Under the pieces are notes generated by a model, which saw only the letters and a program-made list of their open reading frames with translations, was not told the origin of the DNA and ran no database searches. Position numbers and translations under genes: made by a program. From positions 124,001-188,000 of the forward strand of contig DYEC01000024.1 in NCBI GenBank assembly GCA_020725865.1: a DNA stretch of 64,000 nt, read 5' to 3'. Of this stretch, positions 15,711-24,297 are shown piece after piece (within the stretch, counting starts at the first letter, position 1; every line of letters starts with the position of its first letter). Source of the DNA: Anaerolinea sp. GTDB lineage: Bacteria > Chloroflexota > Anaerolineae > Anaerolineales > Anaerolineaceae.

Positions 15711-16721
15711 ATGACACTTAAAAAACTAGTTGTATTTTTTCTTTTTGCCCTGATTACAGCTTCTTGTGCTTCTCAGCCTGTTGCTCTCGAGAGCACAGAA
15801 ACGCCAGAATCAATTGCGACTGCAACAAGCATCCCGATCCCGACTGCAACCCCACAGCCTGCCAAAGCGGTTCTGGTAATGACGGATGATCCTACTTTGC
15901 AACCTTTGCGCGAACTGGTGTCCCGCCTAGCTGTTGAAAGCGGTTTGCAATTGGAGCAACGCACAGAGGTGCAAAGCGGCGATGTCATGCCGGAATGGAA
16001 GGTCGTTGTTTTTGCAACCCCGCCTGCGAACCTGAATGATCTGGCGAACACTGCGCCGGGAACGCAGTTCTTGACATTTAGCAGTATGGAATTACCACAG
16101 GCGCCAAACCTGAGCGTGATTTCTTCACGGGCGGACTGGCAGGCTTTTGTCGCTGGCTATCTGACAACTCTGGTAGCTTTCGATTGGCGTACTGCAGCAT
16201 TTTTACCATCCGACCTGCCTGAAAGTGCGATGATGAGCGACGCCTTTCGTAACGGGCAATATTATTTTTGTGGCAGATGTGCTACTTATTACGCACCTTA
16301 TGCCAGTTTCCCGTTGATAGTTTCCCTGCCTGCAGTAAGCTCTGTGGAGGAATGGAAACTTGCCGCAAGCCCGGTTCAGCAGAATTATGCTTATGGGGTT
16401 TATGTATCACCGCAGGCAGCCAGTCCAGATTTGTTGAACTATCTGGCAGGTTTCAATCTCACCCTGCTGGGCGGGCGCACCCCGCCGCCGGAGATTTTAC
16501 CCCATTGGGCAGTTACCCTGCAAATGGATGAACTTACCCCGCTTGAACAGCTTTGGACTGATCTGGTAGTGGGGCAGGGAGGCAAGACAGTAACCGCCGA
16601 GTTTCGGTTGACGGATGTCAATCCGGAGCTACTGACGCCGGGACGCCAAATGCAGGTTGAAAAAGTCATTCAGGGACTTCGAGAGGGTATCATTGCATCG
16701 CTTTCTCCGCCGTTAGAATAA
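15711..16721 (+). CDS. Lipoprotein of unknown function
   Basis: From the ATG at 15711 the 336-residue product opens with a lipoprotein signal, KKLVVFFLFALITASC, with a lipobox-like ITAS before Cys. A Thr/Pro-rich linker (TATSIPIPTATPQP) follows. The mature part has alternating strand/helix character (KAVLVMTDDPTLQPLRELV, WKVVVFATPPANL, RTAAFLPSDLP) that recalls type I periplasmic binding or BMP-like lipoproteins. I cannot see a diagnostic motif, and a CGRC at the centre may form a disulfide. It is divergent from the DUF389-SH3b gene and is followed by nifJ after a 167-bp gap. The lipoprotein nature is firm; the function is not known. Confidence 0.75.
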   Translation: MTLKKLVVFFLFALITASCASQPVALESTETPESIATATSIPIPTATPQPAKAVLVMTDDPTLQPLRELVSRLAVESGLQLEQRTEVQSGDVMPEWKVVVFATPPANLNDLANTAPGTQFLTFSSMELPQAPNLSVISSRADWQAFVAGYLTTLVAFDWRTAAFLPSDLPESAMMSDAFRNGQYYFCGRCATYYAPYASFPLIVSLPAVSSVEEWKLAASPVQQNYAYGVYVSPQAASPDLLNYLAGFNLTLLGGRTPPPEILPHWAVTLQMDELTPLEQLWTDLVVGQGGKTVTAEFRLTDVNPELLTPGRQMQVEKVIQGLREGIIASLSPPLE

Positions 16722-16828
16722 CTTTTTCGACCGAAATATGACAGGACACAGGTTATTGGGGTGACCTATGATACTTTCCTATTCGGTAAAATAGAGATAA
16801 ACTACAATGTTGAATGTCCAGACATTAA

Positions 16829-16852
16829 CTGGAAGATCAATCATCTTTCCAG
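16829..16852 (+). promoter_or_regulatory. Imperfect inverted repeat in the nifJ leader
   Basis: CTGGAAGAT and ATCTTTCCAG face each other around CAATC with a single-base bulge, 37 bp before the PFOR ATG. A TAAAAT at 16777-16782 could be the -10 box. The repeat could be an operator or an mRNA hairpin. Confidence 0.3.
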
Positions 16853-16888
16853 ATAACATAACAGACCTTTTTAGATTGGAGTAACGAT

Positions 16889-19800
16889 ATGACACGCCAA
16901 ATGGTAACACTTGATGCAAACGAGGCTGTGGCTTATGTCGCATACCGAACGAATGAAGTGATCGCAATTTATCCGATTACTCCTTCCTCTGGAATGGGAG
17001 AACATTCGGATGCCTGGTCTGCTGCCAACATTCCCAATATATGGGGAACTGTCCCCACAGTAGTTGAAATGCAATCCGAAGGCGGCGCAGCCGGGGCAGT
17101 GCATGGTGCACTGACTACGGGCGCGCTGGCGACCACCTTCACCGCCTCGCAAGGACTTCTGCTGATGATTCCCAATATGTACAAAATTGCAGGTGAATTG
17201 ACACCAACTGTTTTCCACGTTGCGGCGCGCGCCGTGGCGACACATGCACTTTCCATTTTTGGGGATCATTCCGATGTAATGGCAACCCGGGCAACGGGGT
17301 TTGCCCTGCTGGCTTCCTCTTCAGTTCAGGAAGCTCACGATAACGCGTTGATCGCTCAGGCGGCTGCGCTGGAATCGCGTGTGCCTTTCGTGCATTTCTT
17401 CGATGGTTTTCGCACTTCTTCGGAAGTCAACAAGATTGAACAGCTCACCGAAGATGACATGCGTGCCATGATCAACGATGAACTGGTGCTGGCAGTTCGG
17501 CAGCGAGCACTTTCACCTGACCATCCGGCAATTCGCGGTACAGCGCAAAACCCGGATGTGTTCTTCCAGGCGCGCGAGGCTTGTAATCCATTTTACCTTG
17601 CCTGCCCGGTGATTGTTCAACGGGTGATGGACCGCTTTGCCAGCCTGACGGGGCGTCAGTATCGTCTATTCAACTACACAGGTGCGCCGGACGCCGAACG
17701 GGTGATTATCCTCATGGGTTCGGGCGCTGAGACTGCCGAAGAAACTGCGCTTTATCTGAACAACCGTGGTGAAAAAGTTGGTGTGGTCAACGTTCATCTC
17801 TATCGTCCTTTCTCGATGGAGCATTTGATGCAGGCATTACCGGCAACGGTGAAGTCCATTGCTGTGCTGGATCGCACGAAAGAGCCGGGAGCCGCAGGCG
17901 AACCGTTGTATCAGGACGTGGTAACTGCTGTTAATGAGGGTCTGGTTGCCGGAAAGGCACTTTTCCAGAAAACGCCCCGCATTATTGGCGGACGGTATGG
18001 TCTTTCTTCCAAAGAATTCACCCCGGCGATGGTGAAGGCAGTATTTGATGAGCTGGCGAAAGATCGGCCCATGAACCACTTTACGGTTGGTATTTACGAC
18101 GATGTTACGCAATCCAGTCTAGAATACGATCCGCAATTTTCAATTGAGGCAGAAGATGTAGTTCGTTGCGTTTTCTTTGGGTTGGGTGCAGACGGCACAG
18201 TGGGCGCCAATAAGAACTCGATTAAGATTATCGGCGAGGAAACCGAGAACGGCGCGCAGGGCTATTTCGTCTACGACTCAAAAAAGTCCGGCTCAATCAC
18301 CATCTCACATCTGCGTTTTGGTCCTCGCCGCATTCGCGCTCCATACCTGATCGGCGAGGGCGATGCGAACTTCGTCGCCTGCCATCAGTTCACTTTCTTG
18401 GAACGTCTGGAGATGCTCAAGTATGCCAAACCGGGCGGTGTGTTCCTGCTGAACAGCATCTATGGTCCGGATGAGGTCTGGGATCACTTGCCGGTGGAAG
18501 TGCAATCCGCAATTATCGAAAAGAAACTGCGCTTCTTTGTCATTGACGGTTACAACGTAGCAGAGAAAACTGGTATGGGTGGACGCGTCAACACAATCAT
18601 GCAGACCTGTTTCTTTGCTATCAGCGGTGTCTTACCGCGCGAGGAAGCTATTGAGCAAATTAAGAAAAGCATCGTTAAAACTTACGGCAAGCGCGGTGAG
18701 GCAGTCGTACAGCAGAACTTTGCGGCGGTTGACTCGACACTAGCAAATCTTCACGAAGTGAAAGTGCCTGAAAAGGTGACCAGCAAAGTCACCCGCCGAA
18801 AAGCTGTTCCGGATGCCGCGCCGGAATTTGTTCGGGAAGTGCTTGGACCAATGATTGCTTTTGAGGGGGATCGCCTGCCAGTCAGCGCGCTACCAGTGGA
18901 TGGAACATTCCCCAGCGCAACCAGCCAGTGGGAAAAGCGTAATATTGCTCTCGAGATTCCGGTTTGGGAGCCTGACCTGTGTATCCAGTGTGGTAAGTGT
19001 GTTTTTGTCTGTCCTCATGCGGTGATCCGCCAGAAAGTTTATGACCCCAAGTATCTGCAGAAAGCCCCTCCAACCTTCAAGTCCATTGATGCAAAATTCA
19101 AAGAGTTGCCGGGGATGAAGTACACCATTCAGGTTGCGCCGGAAGATTGCACCGGTTGTGCATTATGTGTGGAAGCCTGCCCCGCAAAGGATAAGACTCA
19201 GGTGGGCAGGAAAGCGATCAACATGGCAGATCAGCCGCCGTTACGCGAAGACGAGCGCATTAACTGGGAATTTTTCCTCGACCTGCCTGATCCTGACCGC
19301 AGCGCTTTTGAGCCCACAACTGTTAAAAATTCCCAGTTGCTCACTCCATTGTTTGAGTTTTCTGGTGCTTGCGCGGGCTGTGGAGAGACACCATACGTTA
19401 AACTGGTCTCACAATTGTTCGGCGACCGCTCGGTCATTGCCAACGCCACTGGCTGCTCTTCGATTTACGGTGGCAACCTGCCCACCACGCCCTGGTCGGT
19501 TAACAAGGAAGGACGTGGTCCGGCGTGGTCTAACTCACTCTTTGAGGATAATGCCGAGTTTGGTCTAGGTATGCGTCTGACACTGGATAAGCAGAACGAG
19601 TACGCTTCCGAGCTTTTGCGCGCCCTGGCAGATGAGGTGGGACAAACTTTGGTTGAAGAGATTCTTTCTGCTGATCAGTCCACCGATGCCGGCATTGCTG
19701 CCCAACGCGAGCGGGTGGCGGTGTTAAAGCAAAAGTTGTCACAAATCAGTGACCCGCGCGCAAGAAATTTGCTGGGCATTGCTGATGCACTGGTGCGCAA

Positions 19801-20473
19801 GAGCGTCTGGATCATCGGCGGCGATGGTTGGGCTTATGATATTGGCTATGGGGGGTTGGATCATGTGCTGGCTTCCGGACGCAATGTGAACATCCTAGTG
19901 TTGGATACCGAGGTGTATTCCAACACCGGTGGGCAGGCTTCCAAGTCTACACCGCGTGCTGCGGTAGCCAAGTTTGCTGCCAAGGGCAAAGGTTTACCCA
20001 AGAAAGATCTGGGTATGTTGGCGATTACGTATGGGTATGTGTATGTGGCACGGGTGGCGATGGGCGCCAACGATCAGCAGACCTTGCGTGCCTTCTTGGA
20101 AGCGGATGCCTACGAGGGTCCATCGCTCATCATTGCTTATTCGCATTGTATTGCTCATGGAATTGACATGCGCAAAGGGCTTGAGCAACAGAAACTGGCG
20201 GTCCAGTCCGGAATCTGGCCGCTGTTCCGTTATAACCCGAAGCTTCTGGACGAGGGCAAGAATCCGCTTATTTTGGACACTAAAGACCCCAGTATTTCGC
20301 TGGAAGAGTACGCCTATCGCGAGACCCGTTATCGCATGTTACTGCAGAGCGATGAGGCGCGTGCGGAGGCTTTGATGCGCAGTGCTCGTATGGATGTGGA
20401 GAAGCGGTGGCAATTGTATCGCCAGATGGCGGAAATTGAATACCAGTTGCGTGAGAATGGCGGTAGCCATTAG
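16889..20473 (+). CDS. nifJ: Pyruvate:ferredoxin (flavodoxin) oxidoreductase, single-chain
   Basis: The 1194-residue homodimeric-type enzyme oxidises pyruvate with CoA to acetyl-CoA, CO2 and reduced ferredoxin. The order of domains is complete. The N-terminal pyrimidine-binding domain has VAYRTNEVIAIYPITPSSGMGE. Domains II and III follow (VNVHLYRPFS; FVYDSKKSGSITISHLRFG). Two [4Fe-4S] motifs are CIQCGKCVFVCP (about 697) and CTGCALCVEACP (about 754). The proximal cluster and TPP domain show SGACAGCGETPYVKL and GDGWAYDIGYGGLDHVL. SHCIAHGIDM near the end supplies the fourth cluster Cys. Length is typical (about 1170-1200). A DHODH-like gene follows 15 bp downstream, a pairing seen in several anaerobes. 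This is a central enzyme of fermentative pyruvate metabolism. Confidence 0.97.
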   Translation: MTRQMVTLDANEAVAYVAYRTNEVIAIYPITPSSGMGEHSDAWSAANIPNIWGTVPTVVEMQSEGGAAGAVHGALTTGALATTFTASQGLLLMIPNMYKIAGELTPTVFHVAARAVATHALSIFGDHSDVMATRATGFALLASSSVQEAHDNALIAQAAALESRVPFVHFFDGFRTSSEVNKIEQLTEDDMRAMINDELVLAVRQRALSPDHPAIRGTAQNPDVFFQAREACNPFYLACPVIVQRVMDRFASLTGRQYRLFNYTGAPDAERVIILMGSGAETAEETALYLNNRGEKVGVVNVHLYRPFSMEHLMQALPATVKSIAVLDRTKEPGAAGEPLYQDVVTAVNEGLVAGKALFQKTPRIIGGRYGLSSKEFTPAMVKAVFDELAKDRPMNHFTVGIYDDVTQSSLEYDPQFSIEAEDVVRCVFFGLGADGTVGANKNSIKIIGEETENGAQGYFVYDSKKSGSITISHLRFGPRRIRAPYLIGEGDANFVACHQFTFLERLEMLKYAKPGGVFLLNSIYGPDEVWDHLPVEVQSAIIEKKLRFFVIDGYNVAEKTGMGGRVNTIMQTCFFAISGVLPREEAIEQIKKSIVKTYGKRGEAVVQQNFAAVDSTLANLHEVKVPEKVTSKVTRRKAVPDAAPEFVREVLGPMIAFEGDRLPVSALPVDGTFPSATSQWEKRNIALEIPVWEPDLCIQCGKCVFVCPHAVIRQKVYDPKYLQKAPPTFKSIDAKFKELPGMKYTIQVAPEDCTGCALCVEACPAKDKTQVGRKAINMADQPPLREDERINWEFFLDLPDPDRSAFEPTTVKNSQLLTPLFEFSGACAGCGETPYVKLVSQLFGDRSVIANATGCSSIYGGNLPTTPWSVNKEGRGPAWSNSLFEDNAEFGLGMRLTLDKQNEYASELLRALADEVGQTLVEEILSADQSTDAGIAAQRERVAVLKQKLSQISDPRARNLLGIADALVRKSVWIIGGDGWAYDIGYGGLDHVLASGRNVNILVLDTEVYSNTGGQASKSTPRAAVAKFAAKGKGLPKKDLGMLAITYGYVYVARVAMGANDQQTLRAFLEADAYEGPSLIIAYSHCIAHGIDMRKGLEQQKLAVQSGIWPLFRYNPKLLDEGKNPLILDTKDPSISLEEYAYRETRYRMLLQSDEARAEALMRSARMDVEKRWQLYRQMAEIEYQLRENGGSH

Positions 20474-20488
20474 AAAGGAAATACAACT

Positions 20489-21496
20489 ATGGTTGACTTA
20501 AGCACCACTTATCTGGGATTGCCCTTGAAAAATCCGCTGGTGGCAGCAGCATCTCCACTTTCTAAAAAGGAAAGCACTGTGCGCCGCTTGGAAGATGCCG
20601 GTGCGAGCGCCGTGGTAATGTACTCGTTGTTTGAGGAACAGATTACGCATGAGAGTCTGGCGCTTGATTATTATCTCAGCCGCGGCACCGAGTCGTATGC
20701 CGAAGCAATGACTTATTTTCCGGATATGGAAAAGTACAATGTGGGTCCGGAAGAATATTTAAACCTGATTCAAAAGCTCAAGAAAGCTGTGGATATTCCT
20801 ATTATCGCCAGCTTGAACGGTATCTCAACTGGTGGTTGGGTTGAGTATGCGCGCAAGATGGAACAGGCTGGTGCGGATGCGCTCGAGCTGAATATTTATT
20901 ACCTGCCGACAGATACTAACCTGACCGGCCAGGAACTGGAACAGACGTATGTAAATTTGGTCAGCGATATCCGCCGGCAAATTCATATTCCGCTGGCAGT
21001 CAAACTCAGTCCCTATTTCACCGCTCTTCCAAATTTTGCCCGCCGTCTGGTGCAGGCGGGTGCTAACGGGCTGGTGTTATTTAACCGCTTTTTCCAGCCT
21101 GATCTGGATATTGAAATGTTGGAAGTGGTGCCCCGATTGGAGTTGAGCACTTCCAGCGAATTACGCCTTCCACTGCGCTGGGTGGCGATACTTTATAAAC
21201 GCGTCGAAGCAGATCTGGCTTTGACCGGTGGTGTCCACACACCCGAGGATGCCATAAAATCTATCATGGCAGGAGCCAATGTGGTCCAGATCGCCTCGGA
21301 GCTTCTGTCGAATGGAATCAACCGCATGAGCGAGTTGTTGGTTGGCATGAGGCAATGGATGGAAACGTTCGAGTATGAGTCCGTCGCCCAAATGATGGGC
21401 AGTATGAGCCAACAAGCGGTAGCTGAGCCGGCGGCATTTGAGCGCGCCAATTATATGAAAGCGTTAACCAGCTATGACAATCGCTTATACATTTAA
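20489..21496 (+). CDS. Dihydroorotate dehydrogenase-like flavoprotein
   Basis: The 335-residue TIM-barrel protein begins [21 protein letters not shown], the usual class 1 DHODH entry. It continues with [54 protein letters not shown] and a phosphate-binding end ([29 protein letters not shown]) that would hold FMN. The N-x-S-x-P-N block of true class 1 enzymes is replaced by NIYYLPTD, so substrate specificity may differ. It is separated from nifJ by only 15 bp with a GAAAGGA ribosome site, hence cotranscribed. A role tied to ferredoxin redox metabolism is an inference; true pyrimidine synthesis would need neighbours that are absent. Confidence 0.82.
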   Translation: MVDLSTTYLGLPLKNPLVAAASPLSKKESTVRRLEDAGASAVVMYSLFEEQITHESLALDYYLSRGTESYAEAMTYFPDMEKYNVGPEEYLNLIQKLKKAVDIPIIASLNGISTGGWVEYARKMEQAGADALELNIYYLPTDTNLTGQELEQTYVNLVSDIRRQIHIPLAVKLSPYFTALPNFARRLVQAGANGLVLFNRFFQPDLDIEMLEVVPRLELSTSSELRLPLRWVAILYKRVEADLALTGGVHTPEDAIKSIMAGANVVQIASELLSNGINRMSELLVGMRQWMETFEYESVAQMMGSMSQQAVAEPAAFERANYMKALTSYDNRLYI

Positions 21497-21520
21497 TTTT
21501 GAAAGCTGAATAAAGATAAA

Positions 21521-21546
21521 AGCCCCCATCAATTACGGTGGGGGCT
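21521..21546. terminator. Bidirectional terminator between DHODH-like gene and infA
   Basis: AGCCCCCA and TGGGGGCT form an 8-bp perfect stem. The T-run is better on the minus strand (TTTTATCTTT), ending rpsU-infA, but the element also lies 25 bp after the plus-strand gene. Confidence 0.8.
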
Positions 21547-21573
21547 AATTATTTCAGAAAAAGTCCGGGTATA

Positions 21574-21825
21574 TTATTCTTCCTCTTCGCCGGGTTCGTG
21601 GTGTTTCTTCTGGCGGTAGACAATCCGTCCGCGGGTTAAATCGTAAGGGGACATTTCAACGCGCACACGGTCGCCCAACAGAATGCGGATATAATATTTG
21701 CGCATTCTGCCAGAAAGATAGGCAAGCACCTCATGGTTGTTGTCCAGACGGACACGGAATTGCGTCCCGGGCAGCGCTTCCACGATGGTGCCTTCTACGG
21801 TTATCTTATCCTCTTCTTTTGCCAT
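21574..21825 (-). CDS. infA: Translation initiation factor IF-1
   Basis: The 83-residue OB-fold protein starts at [20 protein letters not shown], the classic IF-1 opening; a five-codon-longer frame is not needed because AGGA precedes this ATG at the right distance. The core [20 protein letters not shown], then [22 protein letters not shown], is diagnostic. The C-terminal tail HHEPGEEEE is longer and more acidic than in E. coli IF-1. It lies 58 bp after rpsU and shares its promoter. This differs from the more common location of infA inside a ribosomal protein operon near rpmJ. Confidence 0.97.
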   Translation of the reverse strand: MAKEEDKITVEGTIVEALPGTQFRVRLDNNHEVLAYLSGRMRKYYIRILLGDRVRVEMSPYDLTRGRIVYRQKKHHEPGEEEE

Positions 21826-21883
21826 AATTATCCTCACAGGTAACCCATTGGCGTTTTAATTCCACAACCCGGGTTTCCGTCCT

Positions 21884-22081
21884 CTACTCGGCTTTGCTGA
21901 GTTGGCGGCGTTTAATTCGACGAATCGCCTTCTTTTTCTCGACGCGGCGCAGTTCACTTTTAGAAATGAACCAGCGCTTACGACGCACGGTGCTCAAAAT
22001 CCCGCTTTTCACCACCTTCTTGCGAAAGCGCTTGAGCAGTTGATCCTGCGATTCATTGGGACGAAGCACGACACTTGTCAC
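21884..22081 (-). CDS. rpsU: 30S ribosomal protein bS21
   Basis: The 65-residue very basic protein matches bS21: VVLRPNESQDQLLKRFRKKV, then SGILSTVRRKRWFISKSELRR and KKAIRRIKRR. The start codon is GTG at 22081, fixed by a strong GGGAGGTGA ribosome site 7 bases upstream; the ATG in between is out of frame and meets a stop at once. bS21 helps mRNA selection on the small subunit. It is first in a two-gene operon with infA behind an unusual long leader. Confidence 0.95.
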   Translation of the reverse strand: MTSVVLRPNESQDQLLKRFRKKVVKSGILSTVRRKRWFISKSELRRVEKKKAIRRIKRRQLSKAE

Positions 22082-22111
22082 GACATCTCACCTCCCTTCT
22101 GGTAAAGGGAT

Positions 22112-22145
22112 AAAAAAACCGGCTCGCAAAACAAGGCGCGGCCGG
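22112..22145 (-). terminator. Intrinsic terminator/attenuator in the rpsU leader
   Basis: On the minus strand CCGGC-CGC pairs with GCG-A-GCCGG and is followed by seven Ts, about 31 bases before the rpsU GTG. Because the promoter is upstream of it and no gene lies between, it must sit inside the rpsU mRNA leader, which suggests attenuation. A hairpin GTTTTT-CGAG-AAAAAC lies further upstream in the same leader. Confidence 0.65.
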
Positions 22146-22262
22146 GAAAACTGCAGAATGAAACCGTTTTTCTCGAAAAACCAACCGCTGCCTCCCTCGC
22201 GATTCAATCTTGAAAGGCTCAAGTTAAGTTAATAAACTAAACCTCTAAGTACTACACGAAAT

Positions 22263-22291
22263 ATTATAACGGTAATTTTAAGCATTGTCAA
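22263..22291 (-). promoter_or_regulatory. Perfect consensus promoter for rpsU-infA
   Basis: Read on the minus strand, TTGACA and TATAAT are separated by 17 bases. The predicted start near 22256 gives a leader of about 175 nt before rpsU. The region 22082-22451 has no gene and holds this promoter, the leader terminator and the DUF438 gene's upstream sites. Confidence 0.8.
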
Positions 22292-22362
22292 AGGGAATTT
22301 GGCTGAAAAAATGAATATAGGGATCACGCCGTTTTATCGTTTTTAGGAGGGATTTTGTTAAT

Positions 22363-22376
22363 ATGACAATTATCAT
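22363..22376 (+). promoter_or_regulatory. Near-palindromic operator candidate upstream of the DUF438 gene
   Basis: ATGACAATTATCAT is a 14-bp palindrome apart from one base pair, in an AT-rich stretch 76 bp before the DUF438/hemerythrin start. It is Fur/Fnr-like in size but matches no consensus closely. A redox- or NO-responsive regulator would suit the gene. Confidence 0.35.
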
Positions 22377-22451
22377 CCATATTATATAAATATATTCACT
22401 TTTCATTTCCTGATTTTAATCGGAAAATTAATAAAAAATCAGGGAGTGACG

Positions 22452-23714
22452 ATGAGTGAGTTGATTAATAATCGCCAAAAGCGAATCGAAACCATGAAGG
22501 CTTTGATTCGCCAACTGCATAGCGGCGTAGCCGAAGCGCAGGTCAAACACCAGCTTGAAACTCTGCTGGATGAGGCAGATTATAGCGATGTTTTCTTAAT
22601 GGAAGTACAACTTATTCAGGAGGGTATTCCTGCTGAAAGTATTCAAGAACTATGTGATACCCATACCCGCGTGCTTAAGAAACATTTAGATCTTCAGGAA
22701 ACCCCTGAGACCATTCCCGGTCACCCGATACACACTTTTGTACAGGAAAATCGTGAGCTGACCAAAACAACGGCGCAGATACGCCTTTTGATTGGCAAAT
22801 TAAAAGAATTACCTGATGATGCGGAGGCAGCCCCGCTCATGCGCGAGGTTCAGTCATTGTTGAATAACCTAATGGATGTGGATAAGCATTATCGGCGTAA
22901 AGAAAATCTGCTTTTCCCTTACTTCGAAAAGAAAAATCTGCCAGGACCGCCATTGGTCATGTGGGGCAAGGATGACGAAGTGCGTGAGGCATTAAAGCTG
23001 ACCATTGAGGGATTACAGCGAGTTGCTCGAATCGATGCTGCCGAAGCCAGAGCATATTGCTTGTTTACGGTAATCCCGGCGCTCGATGCAGTGGAAGATA
23101 TGGTTTACAAAGAGGAAAAAATCCTGTTCCCCACAGCGCTTAACTTGCTTACTGAACAGGATTGGTACGAAATTTATTTGCAGAGTGAAGAATACGGTTA
23201 TTGTCTGTATGTTCCACAGTTTGAGTGGGTTCCTGAGGGAGGTGTTCACCGTGAGCTTCGGCAACCCCTCGCTTCAAACGAGCGGATTCAAATGCCTACT
23301 GGAAGCTTTGGACTGGGAGAATTAATTCACGTCTTGCGCAGTTTACCATTTGACCTGACGTTTGTGGATAAGGAAGATACCGTGCGTTACTTCAGCCCCG
23401 GCGAGAAACGCATCTTTGAGCGGTCGCGCGCCATTCTTGGGCGCAAAGTGCAGTACTGCCATCCGCCTAAAAGCGTCCATATTGTGAATCAGATTCTGCA
23501 AGATTTCAAATCCGGTCAACAGGATTGTGCCCGTTTCTGGATCAACCTGCATGGGAAGATGGTTTTAATTGCATATTATGCTGTGCGTGATGAACAGGGC
23601 AGGTATTTGGGCACTCTGGAGGTGACACAGGATATTACTGAACTGCGCCAGCTAGATGGCGAACGCCGTTTACTAATGTACGATGCAACTCCCAAGGCTG
23701 ATACAGTTAATTGA
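22452..23714 (+). CDS. DUF438 / hemerythrin-like / PAS domain protein
   Basis: The start is the ATG at 22452 with GGGAG 5 bases upstream; the frame also opens at a GTG two codons earlier. The 420-residue protein has an N-terminal DUF438 region (about 5-75). An HHE hemerythrin-like bundle follows (HPIHTFVQENRELT, DVDKHYRRKENLLFPYFEKK, VYKEEKILFP), with His/Glu ligands that could hold a di-iron centre. A C-terminal PAS domain (FDLTFVDKEDTVRYFSPGEKRIF to LGTLEVTQDITELR) ends the protein. Proteins with this layout occur in anaerobes and are thought to sense or respond to oxygen, NO or redox. The downstream DUF1858/DUF2249 gene is its usual partner. Molecular function is not established. Confidence 0.88.
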   Translation: MSELINNRQKRIETMKALIRQLHSGVAEAQVKHQLETLLDEADYSDVFLMEVQLIQEGIPAESIQELCDTHTRVLKKHLDLQETPETIPGHPIHTFVQENRELTKTTAQIRLLIGKLKELPDDAEAAPLMREVQSLLNNLMDVDKHYRRKENLLFPYFEKKNLPGPPLVMWGKDDEVREALKLTIEGLQRVARIDAAEARAYCLFTVIPALDAVEDMVYKEEKILFPTALNLLTEQDWYEIYLQSEEYGYCLYVPQFEWVPEGGVHRELRQPLASNERIQMPTGSFGLGELIHVLRSLPFDLTFVDKEDTVRYFSPGEKRIFERSRAILGRKVQYCHPPKSVHIVNQILQDFKSGQQDCARFWINLHGKMVLIAYYAVRDEQGRYLGTLEVTQDITELRQLDGERRLLMYDATPKADTVN

Positions 23715-23775
23715 GTACTTGTGAGTTGTTGGATAAAAGCAGATTGATTCGAGGATTTTTAAAGGACTAAACGCC

Positions 23776-24297
23776 ATGGAAATTACAGCCAAAAGCAAAG
23801 TGCAGGATGTCTTAACCGCTTTTCCTGCATTGGAAGAAAAAATTATTCAGTTAGCGCCGCCATTCAAAAACCTCACCAACCCGGTTTTAAGGCGAGCAGT
23901 TGGCAGACTGGCAACATTGGAGAAAGTGGCACAGATTGGAAACATGGACGTCTTGGAGCTAGTCAATCAGTTGCGCCGCGAGGCAGGGCAACCTGAACTT
24001 AAATCGGGTAAGGAGGCGGTTTTGTTCACTCAATTCGCACCCGATGCCGGCGACCCCGATTGGATTATGGGAGAGCCGCAGTATATAGTTAATGGGACGG
24101 AGATGCTGGCGCGTGGTGAGGTACCGCTGAACCGGGTCAATGAACTGCTGGGTCAACTGGCACCAGGTGGGCATATTCTTCTGCTGACCAATTTTAAACC
24201 TGCGCCGATGATCGAAGCGATTGCGAAACAGAATCGCCGCGTGTATCACAAGGTGGACCCCCGCGATTCGCAGCTACATCTGACATTTTTTCAGTAG
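23776..24297 (+). CDS. DUF1858 plus DUF2249-like protein
   Basis: The 173-residue protein joins an N-terminal DUF1858 domain (about 1-70: KSKVQDVLTAFPALEEKII, PVLRRAVGRLATLEKVAQ, MDVLELVNQLRRE) to a DUF2249/TusA-like domain (about 105-173: GEVPLNRVNELLGQLAPGGH, ILLLTNFKPAPMIEAI, VYHKVDPRDSQLHLTFF). These domains recur beside DUF438-hemerythrin proteins in anaerobes and nitrite/NO-responsive clusters. A shared role in redox or NO stress is an inference from that co-occurrence. The gene is 61 bp downstream of the DUF438 gene. Its stop overlaps the convergent glycosyltransferase stop by 7 bp. Confidence 0.75.
   Translation: MEITAKSKVQDVLTAFPALEEKIIQLAPPFKNLTNPVLRRAVGRLATLEKVAQIGNMDVLELVNQLRREAGQPELKSGKEAVLFTQFAPDAGDPDWIMGEPQYIVNGTEMLARGEVPLNRVNELLGQLAPGGHILLLTNFKPAPMIEAIAKQNRRVYHKVDPRDSQLHLTFFQ

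Noticed and set aside
16871-17269. Minus-strand open frames over the nifJ start
   Set aside because: They fully overlap a clear PFOR N-terminus and show no domain pattern.
22345-22386. Ile-rich eight-codon leader peptide (ATG at 22363 behind AGGAGG)
   Set aside because: The spacer of 12 bases is long, no terminator or antiterminator follows, and the downstream gene is unrelated to isoleucine.
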